Below, one piece after another: positions 44,196 to 52,730 of a DNA stretch of 64,000 nt. Under the pieces are notes generated by a model. The model saw only the letters and a program-made list of their open reading frames with translations. It was not told the origin of the DNA and ran no database searches. This DNA is from Pseudovibrio brasiliensis (GTDB lineage Bacteria; Pseudomonadota; Alphaproteobacteria; Rhizobiales; Stappiaceae). Within the stretch, counting starts at the first letter, position 1. Each line of letters begins with the position of its first letter. A program made the position numbers and the translations under genes. The stretch spans positions 1,808,501 through 1,872,500 of the forward strand of contig NZ_CP074126.1 in NCBI RefSeq assembly GCF_018282095.1, written 5' to 3'.

Positions 44196-45160
44196 TGGAG
44201 CCGCAAGATCTGGAAGTAGGTGATGAGGTTATTAGTCCTCAAAACGCCAAAGTTGATTTGCCTTCTCGCCTGCTGGATGCGGCGGGCTTGGGTGTCGATC
44301 GTCTTCCAATGCTTCATGTGGTCTTCGACCGTATGGCGCGACAGTACATCGATACACTTCGCCAAATGGCGGCAACCGCTCCTTATCTGGCAGTTCAGTC
44401 TGTTTCGAATGAGCGTATTGGTGATGCGCTTGAGCAGTACGAAGATCGGGCGGTTGTTGCCGTTCTTCATGCTCAGGAGTGGGATGCACGCATTCTGCTT
44501 GGTTTTGATCGCACCTTTATCTTCTCCATGGTTGAAGTTCTACTTGGTGGTGATGGTGAGGAAGAGGCGTTCCTCGAAGATCGCTCTCTGACCAATGTGG
44601 AGCAGCGTCTCGCCTATCGCATGTTCGAAGAGGCCGCGACTGCACTCGAAACAGCTTTCGAGGCAATTGCGGATACGTCTTTGAAAGTCGAGCGTCTCGA
44701 AAACCGTATGGAATTTGCGCAGACTGGTCGTAAGAGCAATCCTTGCGTACTGGCGAAAATGACGGCAGAGATTATTGGTCGCGAAGGTGAAATCTTTATC
44801 ATTATTCCACAGTCAGTCCTTAATCCGCTTCGTGAAAATCTGACGCAGGTTCTTTCAGGTGAAGTTGCGGGTCGTGATACACGTTGGACCAAGCAATTCC
44901 AACAGGAAGTACAGCGGACTGAAGTCAAGCTTACTGCGATCCTTGAAGAGCAGCGTATGACGCTGGAAGAGGTTGCGCAGTTCGAGGTCGGACTTGTTCT
45001 TGAGCTTAATGCTACGCCGAAAACTGCCGTTCAGCTCGAATGTAATAGCCAGCCATTGTTTAACTGCCGCCTTGGGCAGGTTGCAGGATCTTACACTGTG
45101 CGCGTTGAAGAGTTGATCGAGCAGGAAGGGGAACTTCTCGATGATATCTTATCTAATTGA
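44195..45160 (+). CDS. fliM: Flagellar motor switch protein FliM
   Basis: C-ring component that binds FliG and FliN and senses phosphorylated CheY. About 321 aa. N-terminal region DLEVGDEVISPQ replaces the standard CheY-binding EIDALL-type motif. The middle domain carries LLLGGDGEEE-like stretch (VEVLLGGDGEEEAFLEDR near residue 125) and ends in the SpoA-like C-terminal domain (about 245-320, TLEEVAQFEVGLVLEL, VGxxxG replaced by GQVAGSYTVRV). ATG overlapping the motA stop is chosen; GGAG and AAGG lie before it. The next gene begins inside its 3' end. Confidence 0.92.
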   Translation: MEPQDLEVGDEVISPQNAKVDLPSRLLDAAGLGVDRLPMLHVVFDRMARQYIDTLRQMAATAPYLAVQSVSNERIGDALEQYEDRAVVAVLHAQEWDARILLGFDRTFIFSMVEVLLGGDGEEEAFLEDRSLTNVEQRLAYRMFEEAATALETAFEAIADTSLKVERLENRMEFAQTGRKSNPCVLAKMTAEIIGREGEIFIIIPQSVLNPLRENLTQVLSGEVAGRDTRWTKQFQQEVQRTEVKLTAILEEQRMTLEEVAQFEVGLVLELNATPKTAVQLECNSQPLFNCRLGQVAGSYTVRVEELIEQEGELLDDILSN

Positions 45161-45791
45161 TGGATTTTTACTTTTTGCTCTTTTGATCACCACTTGGCGC
45201 GTCGTTGTGATGTACCGTCAGCTTAAAAGGCTTTCGAGTTATCACGAAGAGTATCAGCGGATTTTTGATCAGACCTCAGAGGCGATGGATAACATCGGCC
45301 TGTCTTTGCAGGAAATCCGCGTTCGTGGCGAAGAGATTCTGAGTAATCTCGGTCAGCGTATCGATGAGGCACGTGAGGCGACCGTTGACATCTCTGGTGT
45401 GATCCTTCAGGCGCAGACTGAAATGAAGGCTCTTCAGGAGCACATTGAGTGGCTGAGTAAGAAGAGTGATGAAGTCGGTATCAGTATGGATGATGCGCCC
45501 CCACGACCAGGTGGAGACAGGGGGCGTAGGTCTGGTCGCTCTGCAAAGCCCGCTGCCACGCGCGCTAAGCAGAAGCCGGTTTCAAGCGCTTCCTCAAATG
45601 CAGCAGCTCTGCTTCTTGCTGGTGGGTTAGGTAAGCCTGCAGCAGAAGAGAAAGCTGAAAACACTGCAGTGTCTGCAATTGATAATCAAAACGTCAGAGT
45701 AAGAAAAGTTTCTTTCGGCCAGAGCGCCACATTCCGATCTGTAAATGTAAAGGACGACGAAAGTCCTGAGAAGGAGAATGATCCGCAATGA
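45141..45791 (+). CDS. Single-pass membrane protein of flagellar operon (DUF6468-like)
   Basis: 216 aa. One membrane helix (LIDGFLLFALLITTWRVVVMY, about residues 5-25) is followed by a long cytoplasmic coiled coil (about 28-115, with QIFDQTSEAMDNIGLSLQ and ILQAQTEMKALQEHIEWL). A basic, Pro/Ala/Ser-rich disordered tail ends the protein. This matches the DUF6468 pattern found between fliM and fliN in alphaproteobacteria (family name from memory, moderately sure). The start lies inside fliM, with AAGGGG before it, and the gene overlaps fliN by 4 bp, so translation is coupled. The role is unknown; a link between C-ring and membrane is one idea. Confidence 0.8.
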   Translation: MISYLIDGFLLFALLITTWRVVVMYRQLKRLSSYHEEYQRIFDQTSEAMDNIGLSLQEIRVRGEEILSNLGQRIDEAREATVDISGVILQAQTEMKALQEHIEWLSKKSDEVGISMDDAPPRPGGDRGRRSGRSAKPAATRAKQKPVSSASSNAAALLLAGGLGKPAAEEKAENTAVSAIDNQNVRVRKVSFGQSATFRSVNVKDDESPEKENDPQ

Positions 45792-46204
45792 GCAGCTCAA
45801 ATGAAATGAGTGATGAAGCCCTCGCACTGCAGTGGGAAGCAGCTGCTTCTGAGGCCGAGATGGACATGGATATGGCAGCTCCTGCTGCATCAGCCCAGCC
45901 TGCGGCATCTGCACCAGAGAAGGGCGTCAGCGATGAAAACGTTGACCGTAACCTGGATGCAGTTCTCGGTATTCCTGTCGATATGCAGGTGGTCCTTGGC
46001 TCTGCGACCATGCCAGTTGCAAGTTTGCTTAAATTGGGTCGTGGTGCGGTGATTCCGCTTGATCACCGTGTTGGTGAGCCGGTCGATATCGTCGTGAATG
46101 GTCGTACCGTGGCGCGTGGCGAGATTGTGGTTGTTGAAGATGATAACTCCCGATTTGGTGTGTCGCTGACCGAGATCGTAGGTGCAAAAGGCAACTACGC
46201 CTAA
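45788..46204 (+). CDS. fliN: Flagellar motor switch protein FliN
   Basis: C-ring subunit that also helps the export apparatus. 138 aa. An acidic, Ala/Pro-rich N-terminal tail (about residues 1-50) precedes the compact SpoA domain. That domain contains LDAVLGIPVDMQVVLGSATMP, LLKLGRGAVIPLDHRVGEPVDI and VNGRTVARGEIVVVEDDNSRFGVSLTEI, a near-perfect FliN signature. It overlaps the upstream gene by 4 bp (ATGA) and is followed 50 bp later by fliG. Confidence 0.95.
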   Translation: MSSSNEMSDEALALQWEAAASEAEMDMDMAAPAASAQPAASAPEKGVSDENVDRNLDAVLGIPVDMQVVLGSATMPVASLLKLGRGAVIPLDHRVGEPVDIVVNGRTVARGEIVVVEDDNSRFGVSLTEIVGAKGNYA

Positions 46205-46254
46205 TCTCACCTGAGCTGTGCTTGATTTATATGTGTATCCGAGGCGCGTAGAGA

Positions 46255-47286
46255 ATGAACAGTGTTGTTCCAGCTGAAATGGGAAGCGTCATTTCCAAGA
46301 AGAATGGTCATCAAAAAGCAGCAGCTTTGCTGTTGGCTATGGGAAGTGACAAGGCAACTCGTGTTCTGAAGCATTTCGATAATGATGAAATGCGGATGAT
46401 CATCCGGGCTGCAGCTGATCTGGGCACAGTTCCTGCCAGTGAACTCGATGAGTTGATTGAAGAATTCATCGAGTTGTTCTCAGGCGGGGTCAACCTGTTC
46501 GGCACAGCAGAAGGTGCGGAAAGTCTCCTCAAAGGCATTCTGCCAGAAGACCAGGTTGCAGAAATTATGTCGGACGTTATGGGTTATTCCAAACGTTCGA
46601 TTTGGGACAAGGTCTCGCAAATCTCGGAGCACGTTCTTTCTACTTACTTGCAGAAAGAGCACCCGCAAACGGCGGCGGTTATTCTTTCCAAAATTTCTGC
46701 CAGCGGCGCAGCTCGTGTGATTTCCCAGATCCCACGTAGAAAGCGTAATCAGATCGTCCGTCGTATGTTGACGCTGAAGCCTATCGTGGAAGATGTCATG
46801 GAGGAGGTGCAGAAGACGCTGCACGAAGACTTCATGGTCAACTTCGCGAGAACTGTGGGTACAGATGCTCACGTACGTATGGCTGACATCCTCAACAAGA
46901 TGGAACGTGACGATCTTGAAGATACATTGGGCAATCTGCGAGAGGCTCTGCCAAAATCTGCAGAGCAGCTTGATGCATTGCTCTTCACCTTCGATGATAT
47001 CCAAAATCTGGATCTGCGTACCAGAACTGCCATCTTCGATGATGTTACCAGTGAAGTTATCACGGCAGCTCTTAAAGGCACCAACCCAGAGTTCCGTCAG
47101 GCTATCCTTGCAAGTATGGCTTCGCGAGCACGCCGTATCGTTGAGAACGATCTGGCTTCCGGCGAGCCTATGACTCAGCGCGAAGTTATGGATGCGCGTA
47201 GAGCGATCACTGACCTTGCACTGGAAAAAGCCAACGCAGGTGAGATCGATCTTGAGATCGGGCGTGGAGAAGAAGTCTACGTCTAA
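46255..47286 (+). CDS. fliG: Flagellar motor switch protein FliG
   Basis: C-ring protein that contacts FliF at its N-terminus and the MotA stator at its C-terminus. 343 aa, the usual length. All three armadillo-like domains are visible: KAAALLLAMGSDKATRVLKHF (about 20-40), the EHPQTAAVILSKI segment with the EHPQ motif (near 135), and the C-terminal charged helix in LDLRTRTAIFDDVTSEVI with the torque residues. It is in the middle of the motA-flhB operon. No oddities. Confidence 0.96.
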   Translation: MNSVVPAEMGSVISKKNGHQKAAALLLAMGSDKATRVLKHFDNDEMRMIIRAAADLGTVPASELDELIEEFIELFSGGVNLFGTAEGAESLLKGILPEDQVAEIMSDVMGYSKRSIWDKVSQISEHVLSTYLQKEHPQTAAVILSKISASGAARVISQIPRRKRNQIVRRMLTLKPIVEDVMEEVQKTLHEDFMVNFARTVGTDAHVRMADILNKMERDDLEDTLGNLREALPKSAEQLDALLFTFDDIQNLDLRTRTAIFDDVTSEVITAALKGTNPEFRQAILASMASRARRIVENDLASGEPMTQREVMDARRAITDLALEKANAGEIDLEIGRGEEVYV

Positions 47287-47341
47287 AGCTTCGGCATGAC
47301 TTTTTAAGTTTGTCAGACCACCTTGAGAAGCGGCAGGTTTC

Positions 47342-48403
47342 ATGTCTGAAGATCAGGATCCCGATAGCAAGACCCAGGAACCCACGGAGAAAAAGGTCCG
47401 TGATGCCTTGGAGAAGGGTAACATCCCGGTCTCCAAGGAAGCTTCTGTGCTTGCCTCAATGTTGGGTCTTCTATTGATCCTGTCCTTCATTGCTGTCGAT
47501 AAAGCACAGGGGTTGGTCCAGTTTCTGAAATGGTTTCTCGATAACCCGGGCGAGATCAGTTTTGTCAGCGCAGCGGAGCCGCTTCAGTTGATGTCTGCAG
47601 TGGCGTTCGAGTTGGTCTGGTTTCTTGGTCCAATTGTAGCCCTTCTGATTTTCTTTGGCTTGGCTTCATCTTTTATGCAGAATACGCCGCGACTTGTGCT
47701 TGATCGTATTGAGCCGAAGCTCAGCAAGATCTCTTTGAAGAAGGGATTTGGCAGGCTCTTCAGTGTCAATGGTGCTATGGAGTTCGTGAAGTCTCTCTTT
47801 AAGCTGGTGACAGTCATTGTTGTTGCTGCGTTGGTTTTGAAATCGCAGCAAGCAGTCGCGTTAACATCCATGTACAGCGATCCAACTCAGCTGCCGCAGC
47901 TTATTTTGTCTGTGGCGATGACGTTGCTCTCCGGTATCTGTGTAGCCACCATTTTCCTGGTTGGCTTCGATTTGGTTCTCGCACGTTTCCAGTGGCGTAA
48001 GAACCTGCGTATGTCGCATCAGGAGCTCAAGGATGAGTTTAAGCAGGCAGAAGGTGATCCGCTGATCAAGGCTCGCTTGCGTTCTCTTGCACGTGACAGA
48101 GCGCGTAAGCGTATGATGTCATCCGTACAGGATGCGACAGTCGTTGTTGCAAACCCGACCCACTTCGCCGTTGCGCTGTATTACGAGCGTGATGGTGACC
48201 AGGCTCCGCGGGTCGTTGCAAAAGGGCAGGATATTATCGCCCTGAAAATCAAGGAGCTTGCCTATATTCATGATGTTCCGGTTGTTGAGGATCGACAATT
48301 GGCGCGTTCACTGTATGCCGCCGTAGAGATAGACCAGAGTATTCCAGAAGAATATTATCGCGCGGTAGCAGAAATTATTTCATATGTTTATTTAAAGCGC
48401 TAA
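47342..48403 (+). CDS. flhB: Flagellar export switch protein FlhB
   Basis: Inner-membrane export gate component that switches substrate class after hook completion by self-cleavage. 353 aa. N-terminal cytoplasmic EPTEKKVRDALEKGNIPVSKE, four membrane segments (about 35-205), then the C-terminal cytoplasmic domain with the autocleavage motif NPTH at 271-274 (VVVANPTHFAVALYYE). Follows fliG by 55 bp. It is separated from the next small gene by 40 bp. Confidence 0.96.
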   Translation: MSEDQDPDSKTQEPTEKKVRDALEKGNIPVSKEASVLASMLGLLLILSFIAVDKAQGLVQFLKWFLDNPGEISFVSAAEPLQLMSAVAFELVWFLGPIVALLIFFGLASSFMQNTPRLVLDRIEPKLSKISLKKGFGRLFSVNGAMEFVKSLFKLVTVIVVAALVLKSQQAVALTSMYSDPTQLPQLILSVAMTLLSGICVATIFLVGFDLVLARFQWRKNLRMSHQELKDEFKQAEGDPLIKARLRSLARDRARKRMMSSVQDATVVVANPTHFAVALYYERDGDQAPRVVAKGQDIIALKIKELAYIHDVPVVEDRQLARSLYAAVEIDQSIPEEYYRAVAEIISYVYLKR

Positions 48404-48443
48404 ACACTTAGGTGAAGCGCATTTTCGCCTTGCGAGGGTAATT

Positions 48444-48893
48444 TTGTCGATTAAGACCACTTTGAAGAATAATGACTTGCCAGCAAAGTCTGAAGATGTC
48501 CTGCGGGAAGCTTTGATTGCAAATGCGATGAAGCCGATCGCCGCCGAGCTGCGGCTTTGTGATTTGTCGTCGCTTGCTCGTCATATCCTTTCTAATGAAT
48601 CTGCAAATCTCACTGATTTGCTGGAGTCCTCAACGGAGCTTTATTTCAAGCCAGAAACACTGATGTATGCGGGGACGTCCTCCATTGACTTGAACTGGAA
48701 CGGGGACGTGACGGTTTGCCTGCACATGAAGTTCACCAATGATGGCGTGAGCGTCATGTTCCACCTGTTCTTGCTGGCATTGAACTCAGCTGTCGATGTG
48801 AAATTTATCGCCTTTGATCAGCCTTCCGATGATCCGCAGGAGAACACAAAACGGCTGGAAGCTGCGCTTTCAGATGCGCGCCTAAACTCCTAA
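48444..48893 (+). CDS. Uncharacterised protein at end of the motA-flhB operon
   Basis: 149 aa, no family recognised. The N-terminal third is helical and charged (LREALIANAMKPIAAELRLCDLSSLARHI). The C-terminal half looks like a small alpha/beta domain (LYFKPETLMYAGTSSIDLNW, VTVCLHMKFTNDGVSVMFHLF, VKFIAFDQPSDDPQ). No signal peptide or membrane segment is evident, so it is cytoplasmic. It starts with TTG preceded by GAGGG at 5 nt. It is the last gene before a strong AT-rich hairpin, so it belongs to the motA unit. A structural or regulatory flagellar role is plausible from place only. Confidence 0.7.
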   Translation: MSIKTTLKNNDLPAKSEDVLREALIANAMKPIAAELRLCDLSSLARHILSNESANLTDLLESSTELYFKPETLMYAGTSSIDLNWNGDVTVCLHMKFTNDGVSVMFHLFLLALNSAVDVKFIAFDQPSDDPQENTKRLEAALSDARLNS

Positions 48894-48932
48894 ATATAAT
48901 TTTTACGTTTTATTAAGTTAAAATTTTAAGAT

Positions 48933-48968
48933 AAAAAGATATACTTGACTAACTAAGTATATCTTTTT
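48933..48968. terminator. AT-rich bidirectional hairpin ending the motA-flhB unit
   Basis: AAAAAGATATACTT and AAGTATATCTTTTT form a perfect 14-bp stem around an 8-nt loop, ending in TTTTT. Although low in GC, it is a plausible terminator separating two flagellar operons. Confidence 0.75.
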
Positions 48969-48994
48969 CGCTTTTCACGGAAATATTGATTCCA

Positions 48995-49015
48995 CCAGCT
49001 ACGGACAAGATTGCG
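48995..49015 (+). promoter_or_regulatory. Putative flagellar box upstream of flgB
   Basis: CAGCTACGGACAAGATTGCG, nearly the same as the copy before motA (CAGCTTCGGACAAG in 13 of 14). It ends 42 bp before the flgB start and directly follows the preceding operon's terminator. Confidence 0.6.
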
Positions 49016-49057
49016 CTGCTATCCACTTTGAGCAGTTTTTGTAGTGGAGTGGAATTT

Positions 49058-49438
49058 TTGGAGCCCGTATATCTTTTTAGTTTGGTTTCGCGGCAAAATT
49101 CTTGGCTGTCAGTTCGTCAGTCAACAATTTCCGAAAATATCGCGAACGTTGATACTCCTGGTTTTGCGAGTAGGGATGTCGAGCCTTTTAAGGATGTCCT
49201 GGATAAAACCAGTATGCAGATGGCTGCAACGCAAGCCGGTCACATTAGCGAAGATGGAACGAACTCTCGTCGTGTTCGCGTGAATGATGGTGAAGCGTGG
49301 CAGGTCACCGTTTCCGATAACTCCGTTTCCCTTGAACAAGAGCTGATTAAATCAGGTGAGGTCGCTAGGCAGCACTCGCTTAACACCCAATTGGTTGGGT
49401 CCTTCTACGGTTTGATGAAGTCCAGCTTAGGGAGATAA
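49058..49438 (+). CDS. flgB: Flagellar basal-body rod protein FlgB
   Basis: Most proximal rod protein. About 126 aa from the chosen TTG, which gives the normal alphaproteobacterial beginning ([20 protein letters not shown]) and has GGAG about 9 nt upstream. The frame is open 24 codons further up, but that stretch covers the regulatory box and looks non-coding. The rod signature is [23 protein letters not shown]. The C-terminus [19 protein letters not shown] forms the pairing helix. It is followed by flgC 5 bp later. Confidence 0.9.
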   Translation: MEPVYLFSLVSRQNSWLSVRQSTISENIANVDTPGFASRDVEPFKDVLDKTSMQMAATQAGHISEDGTNSRRVRVNDGEAWQVTVSDNSVSLEQELIKSGEVARQHSLNTQLVGSFYGLMKSSLGR

Positions 49439-49443
49439 GTTTT

Positions 49444-49863
49444 ATGATTGATCCACTTGTAGCTTCTCTGAAAATTTCCTCTTCTGGTTTGAGGGTGCAA
49501 TCGCAGCGCATGCGCATTGTTTCTGAAAACTTGGCGAATGTTCAGTCGACTGGTGATACCCCTGGTGCCAACCCATACCAGCGCAAGACCATTACTTTTA
49601 AAAGTGAAGTAGATCGTGCGCTTGGAGCTAATCTTGTTGCTGTAAAAAATATCGGCTCAGACAAAGGTGATTACCGTGTTGAGTTTGATCCATCGCATCC
49701 AGCTGCTGATGAAAACGGCAACGTAAAATATCCAAACGTTAATACTCTGATTGAGCTTGCGGATATGCGTGAAGCCTCCCGTTCTTATGAGGCTGGTCTG
49801 CAGATGATGGTGAAATCCAGAGAAATGATTACCCGTACAATTGATTTGCTGAGGAGTAGGTAA
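49444..49863 (+). CDS. flgC: Flagellar basal-body rod protein FlgC
   Basis: Proximal rod protein, 139 aa. N-terminal [33 protein letters not shown], central [24 protein letters not shown], and the C-terminal pairing helix [22 protein letters not shown] are all standard. It has one-base overlap with fliE (TAATG). Confidence 0.95.
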   Translation: MIDPLVASLKISSSGLRVQSQRMRIVSENLANVQSTGDTPGANPYQRKTITFKSEVDRALGANLVAVKNIGSDKGDYRVEFDPSHPAADENGNVKYPNVNTLIELADMREASRSYEAGLQMMVKSREMITRTIDLLRSR

Positions 49864-50219
49864 TGGCGGATCTTTCGGCGTTGAGCACAGTATCTCGCGT
49901 ATCGACGTTTACCAGTGGTGTAAATGACGTTTCTTCTACTGCTCGCACCCGTCAGTACCTGGTTGGTGGTCCTCAGGACGCTCAGGCGACACAAGGTGTT
50001 CAGGGCAGCTTTGCCGACACAATGGCAGACGTGGTTCGTGAGACCGCAGGCGATCTGAAAACCGCTGAAGCAACATCTGTTGCTGCTGTGCGTGGCGAAG
50101 TATCCGCTCAAAAAGTGGTTGAGGCCGTAATGAAGGCAGAGCTTTCCTTGAAGAGCGCAGTTGCTGTGCGTGACAAGGTTGTTGAGGCCTATCAAGAATT
50201 CTCTCGTATGAGCATCTGA
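49863..50219 (+). CDS. fliE: Flagellar hook-basal body complex protein FliE
   Basis: Junction protein between the MS ring and the rod, 118 aa. The N-terminal 35 residues are not conserved. The core FADTMADVVRETAGDLKTAEATSVAAVRGEVSAQKVVEAVMKAELSLKSAVAVRDKVVEAYQEFSRMSI-type helix region (from about residue 45) is typical. Its start overlaps the flgC stop by one base. It sits between flgC and flgG, as in rhizobia. Confidence 0.93.
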   Translation: MADLSALSTVSRVSTFTSGVNDVSSTARTRQYLVGGPQDAQATQGVQGSFADTMADVVRETAGDLKTAEATSVAAVRGEVSAQKVVEAVMKAELSLKSAVAVRDKVVEAYQEFSRMSI

Positions 50220-50242
50220 TTGTTTGAGAAAAGGTTTTACTC

Positions 50243-51031
50243 ATGAAAGCTCTTGCTATTGCTGCGACGGGTATGTCTGCTCAGCAGAAAAACCTCGAAG
50301 TTATTTCCAATAACATCGCAAATATGAATACTACTGCCTTTAAGGCGTCTCGTGCGGAATTTTCTGATCTTCTTTATCAAATGGATCGTGCAGCTGGTGT
50401 TTCCAACCGCGGTGGCACTGCTCCAGTTCCGGAAGGCATTCAGCAGGGTCTGGGCGTGAAAACTGCAGCAGTTCGTAAGTTGCATGCTCAGGGTGCTCTT
50501 CAGCAGACCAATAACGCCTTCGATCTGGCAATTGATGGTCAGGGTTGGTTTGAGATTACAGGCCCTGATGGTGAGGCGCTTTTCACTCGTGCAGGTGCTT
50601 TTAACGTCAATGGCGAGGGTGCTCTTGTTACGCTCGATGGTTACGAAGTTCAGCCTGGTATTACGGTTCCGATTGAAGCTGTTAAGGTGACTGTCAATGA
50701 AAGTGGTGAAGTTTTCGCAACTTACGCTGATGGTAATCCAGCGACAAATATTGGCCAGCTGAGCCTGACAAGTTTTGTGAATGACGCTGGTTTGAAAGCA
50801 ATCGGCGGCAATCTATTCCGTGAAACTGAAGCCTCTGGTGCGCCAAATACCGGCATCGCAGGTGAGGGGCCTCTTGGTGTGATCCGTCAAGGTTACCTTG
50901 AGGGTGCAAACGTTGATCCGGTGAAGGAAATCACCAGCCTGATCAGCGCACAGCGCGGTTATGAGATGAACTCAAAAGTCATTCAGGCTGCCGACGATAT
51001 GGCTGGAACCGTATCCAAGGGCATTCGCTAG
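50243..51031 (+). CDS. flgG: Flagellar basal-body distal rod protein FlgG
   Basis: Distal rod protein, 262 aa, the usual length. The N-terminal signature is ALAIAATGMSAQQKNLEVIS then NNIANMNTTAFKASRAEFSDL. The central FDLAIDGQGWFEITGPDGE and C-terminal VDPVKEITSLISAQRGYEMNSKVIQAADDM are standard. AAAAGG precedes the ATG. It is directly followed by flgA at 9 bp. Confidence 0.96.
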   Translation: MKALAIAATGMSAQQKNLEVISNNIANMNTTAFKASRAEFSDLLYQMDRAAGVSNRGGTAPVPEGIQQGLGVKTAAVRKLHAQGALQQTNNAFDLAIDGQGWFEITGPDGEALFTRAGAFNVNGEGALVTLDGYEVQPGITVPIEAVKVTVNESGEVFATYADGNPATNIGQLSLTSFVNDAGLKAIGGNLFRETEASGAPNTGIAGEGPLGVIRQGYLEGANVDPVKEITSLISAQRGYEMNSKVIQAADDMAGTVSKGIR

Positions 51032-51040
51032 GGCCTGAGC

Positions 51041-51523
51041 ATGATTGCCTCGAAGCGCCTCTCTAAACTGGCATTGCTGCTATGTTGCGTGCCGCTGGTA
51101 ATTTCAGCGGCATCAGCAGCAAGCCGGCGCGAAGTTGTAAAGCTTCCTGTGCCGGCCATGATGATCTACCCGGGCGATAAGATCGAAGAAGGAATGCTTC
51201 GTGAGCACGGGTTCTTCAAAAAGTCTGTTGCGCAGCTTTCGATTGTCAGTCGGATGCAAGACGTAGTTGGTCTGGAGGCGCGACGTACTCTTTTTCCTGG
51301 AAAGCCTATTCCGAAAAACGCAGTTCAGGATCCCGTAGTTGTGAAGCGTGGCTCCTCAGTTCTGCTTGTGTTTAAGGAAGAGGGGCTGGAAATCCGCGCC
51401 ATTGTTGAGGCGCAGGAATCCGGGGCAATTGGTGCAAACATCAGGGCGCGTAACCCTGATACTGGTTTAAGTGTTTTGGGCAAAGTGCAGGAAGACGGAT
51501 CTTTGCTGGCTGAAGGAGAATAA
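51041..51523 (+). CDS. flgA: Flagella basal-body P-ring formation protein FlgA
   Basis: Periplasmic chaperone for assembly of the FlgI P-ring. 160 aa, short as in rhizobia. The Sec signal is about residues 1-26 (LALLLCCVPLVISAASA). A SAF-like domain follows (VVKLPVPAMMIYPGDKIEEGML, then ARRTLFPGKPIPKNAVQDPVVV). The C-terminal domain has VEAQESGAIGANIRARNPDTG, characteristic of FlgA. It is just ahead of flgI, its partner. Confidence 0.9.
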   Translation: MIASKRLSKLALLLCCVPLVISAASAASRREVVKLPVPAMMIYPGDKIEEGMLREHGFFKKSVAQLSIVSRMQDVVGLEARRTLFPGKPIPKNAVQDPVVVKRGSSVLLVFKEEGLEIRAIVEAQESGAIGANIRARNPDTGLSVLGKVQEDGSLLAEGE

Positions 51524-51527
51524 AATC

Positions 51528-52652
51528 GTGCGTTCTGTAAGCCGTTCTCTGGGGGCAATGTACCTTGCTTTTCTTGCATTGTTTTTGTCATTTGACAGCG
51601 CATCCGCGCTCGTTCGCATTAAGGATATAGCTGACCTGCGCGGCATGCGTTCAAACCAGCTTGTTGGCTACGGTATTGTGATTGGCCTGAATGGCTCTGG
51701 CGATACTATGCGTAACTCTCCTTTCACTGAACAGTCCCTGCAATCTATGTTGGAGCGTATGGGTGTGAATGTTCGTGAAGCGAACTTGAGTTCACGAAAT
51801 GTAGCCGCAGTTGTCGTAACTGCTGAGCTGCCACCATTCATCGGCAATGGTGCTCGTATTGACGTTTCTGTTGGCTCTTTGGGAGATGCAAAGTCGCTTC
51901 AGGGCGGCACATTGCTCGTGACGCCTTTGATGGGCGCTGATGGTAATGTGTATGCCGTGGCGCAAGGCTCTGTTTCAGTTTCTGGTTTCTCTGCAGAGGG
52001 TGATGCAGGTAGTTTGACGCAGGGCGTGCCAACTGCCGGTAATGTTCCAAACGGTGCTCTCATCGAGAAAACGCTGCCGGACTACTTCTCCTCTATGCCG
52101 CAGTTGGTTCTGGAACTTAAAAATCCAGATTTCAAGACCGCTGTACGTGTCACTGATGCAATCAATGCATTTTCTCTGAACCGCTATGGTCTGAAACTCG
52201 CCAGTGAGCTTGATTACAGATCTGTCCAGGTGCAGCGCCCGGCTGGCATTAGTTCAGTGCGATTTATATCTCAGATCGAAGGTCTGATGGTTCAGCCTGA
52301 TACGCCCGCTCGTGTTGTTGTCGATGAACGTACAGGTACCGTTGTTATCGGTCAGAATGTTCGGATTTCAACAGTAGCGGTTACGCACGGCAATCTGACA
52401 GTTCGTGTCTCTGAGCGTCCAGAAGTCTCTCAGCCTAATCCGTTTGCTCAGCAGGGTGAGACCACTGTTGTACCACGTACAGATATCGACATTCAGCAGG
52501 AAGATGGTCAGTTGCAGCTGATTGGTGGTACCGATTTGCAGACATTGGTGCGTGGTTTGAACCGCATCGGTCTGAAACCAAGCGGCATCATCGCAATCCT
52601 TCAGGCGATCAAGCAGGCAGGGGCCCTGCAGGCAACTCTCGTGGTCAAGTAA
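51528..52652 (+). CDS. flgI: Flagellar P-ring protein FlgI
   Basis: Forms the P-ring bushing around the rod in the peptidoglycan layer. About 374 aa from a GTG start with GGAG 9 nt before it. The open frame extends 19 codons upstream but overlaps flgA, and the GTG gives a clean signal peptide (MRSVSRSLGAMYLAFLALFL, cut near SASA). The mature protein starts LVRIKDIADLRGMRSNQLVG, then GYGIVIGLNGSGD. The C-terminal ATLVVK ending is standard. Confidence 0.95.
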   Translation: MRSVSRSLGAMYLAFLALFLSFDSASALVRIKDIADLRGMRSNQLVGYGIVIGLNGSGDTMRNSPFTEQSLQSMLERMGVNVREANLSSRNVAAVVVTAELPPFIGNGARIDVSVGSLGDAKSLQGGTLLVTPLMGADGNVYAVAQGSVSVSGFSAEGDAGSLTQGVPTAGNVPNGALIEKTLPDYFSSMPQLVLELKNPDFKTAVRVTDAINAFSLNRYGLKLASELDYRSVQVQRPAGISSVRFISQIEGLMVQPDTPARVVVDERTGTVVIGQNVRISTVAVTHGNLTVRVSERPEVSQPNPFAQQGETTVVPRTDIDIQQEDGQLQLIGGTDLQTLVRGLNRIGLKPSGIIAILQAIKQAGALQATLVVK

Positions 52653-52730
52653 GACCGCACGGCAGTTGGATAAGCCACGGGCAAGCTTGTGGCTTCAATG
52701 TACCGCTAAACCTATTGGAACTGAGTTGTA

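Noticed and set aside
46480-47343. 287-codon minus-strand frame opposite fliG
   Set aside because: Rich in His, Cys and Arg as expected for an antisense shadow of a highly biased gene. The forward frame is an unmistakable FliG.
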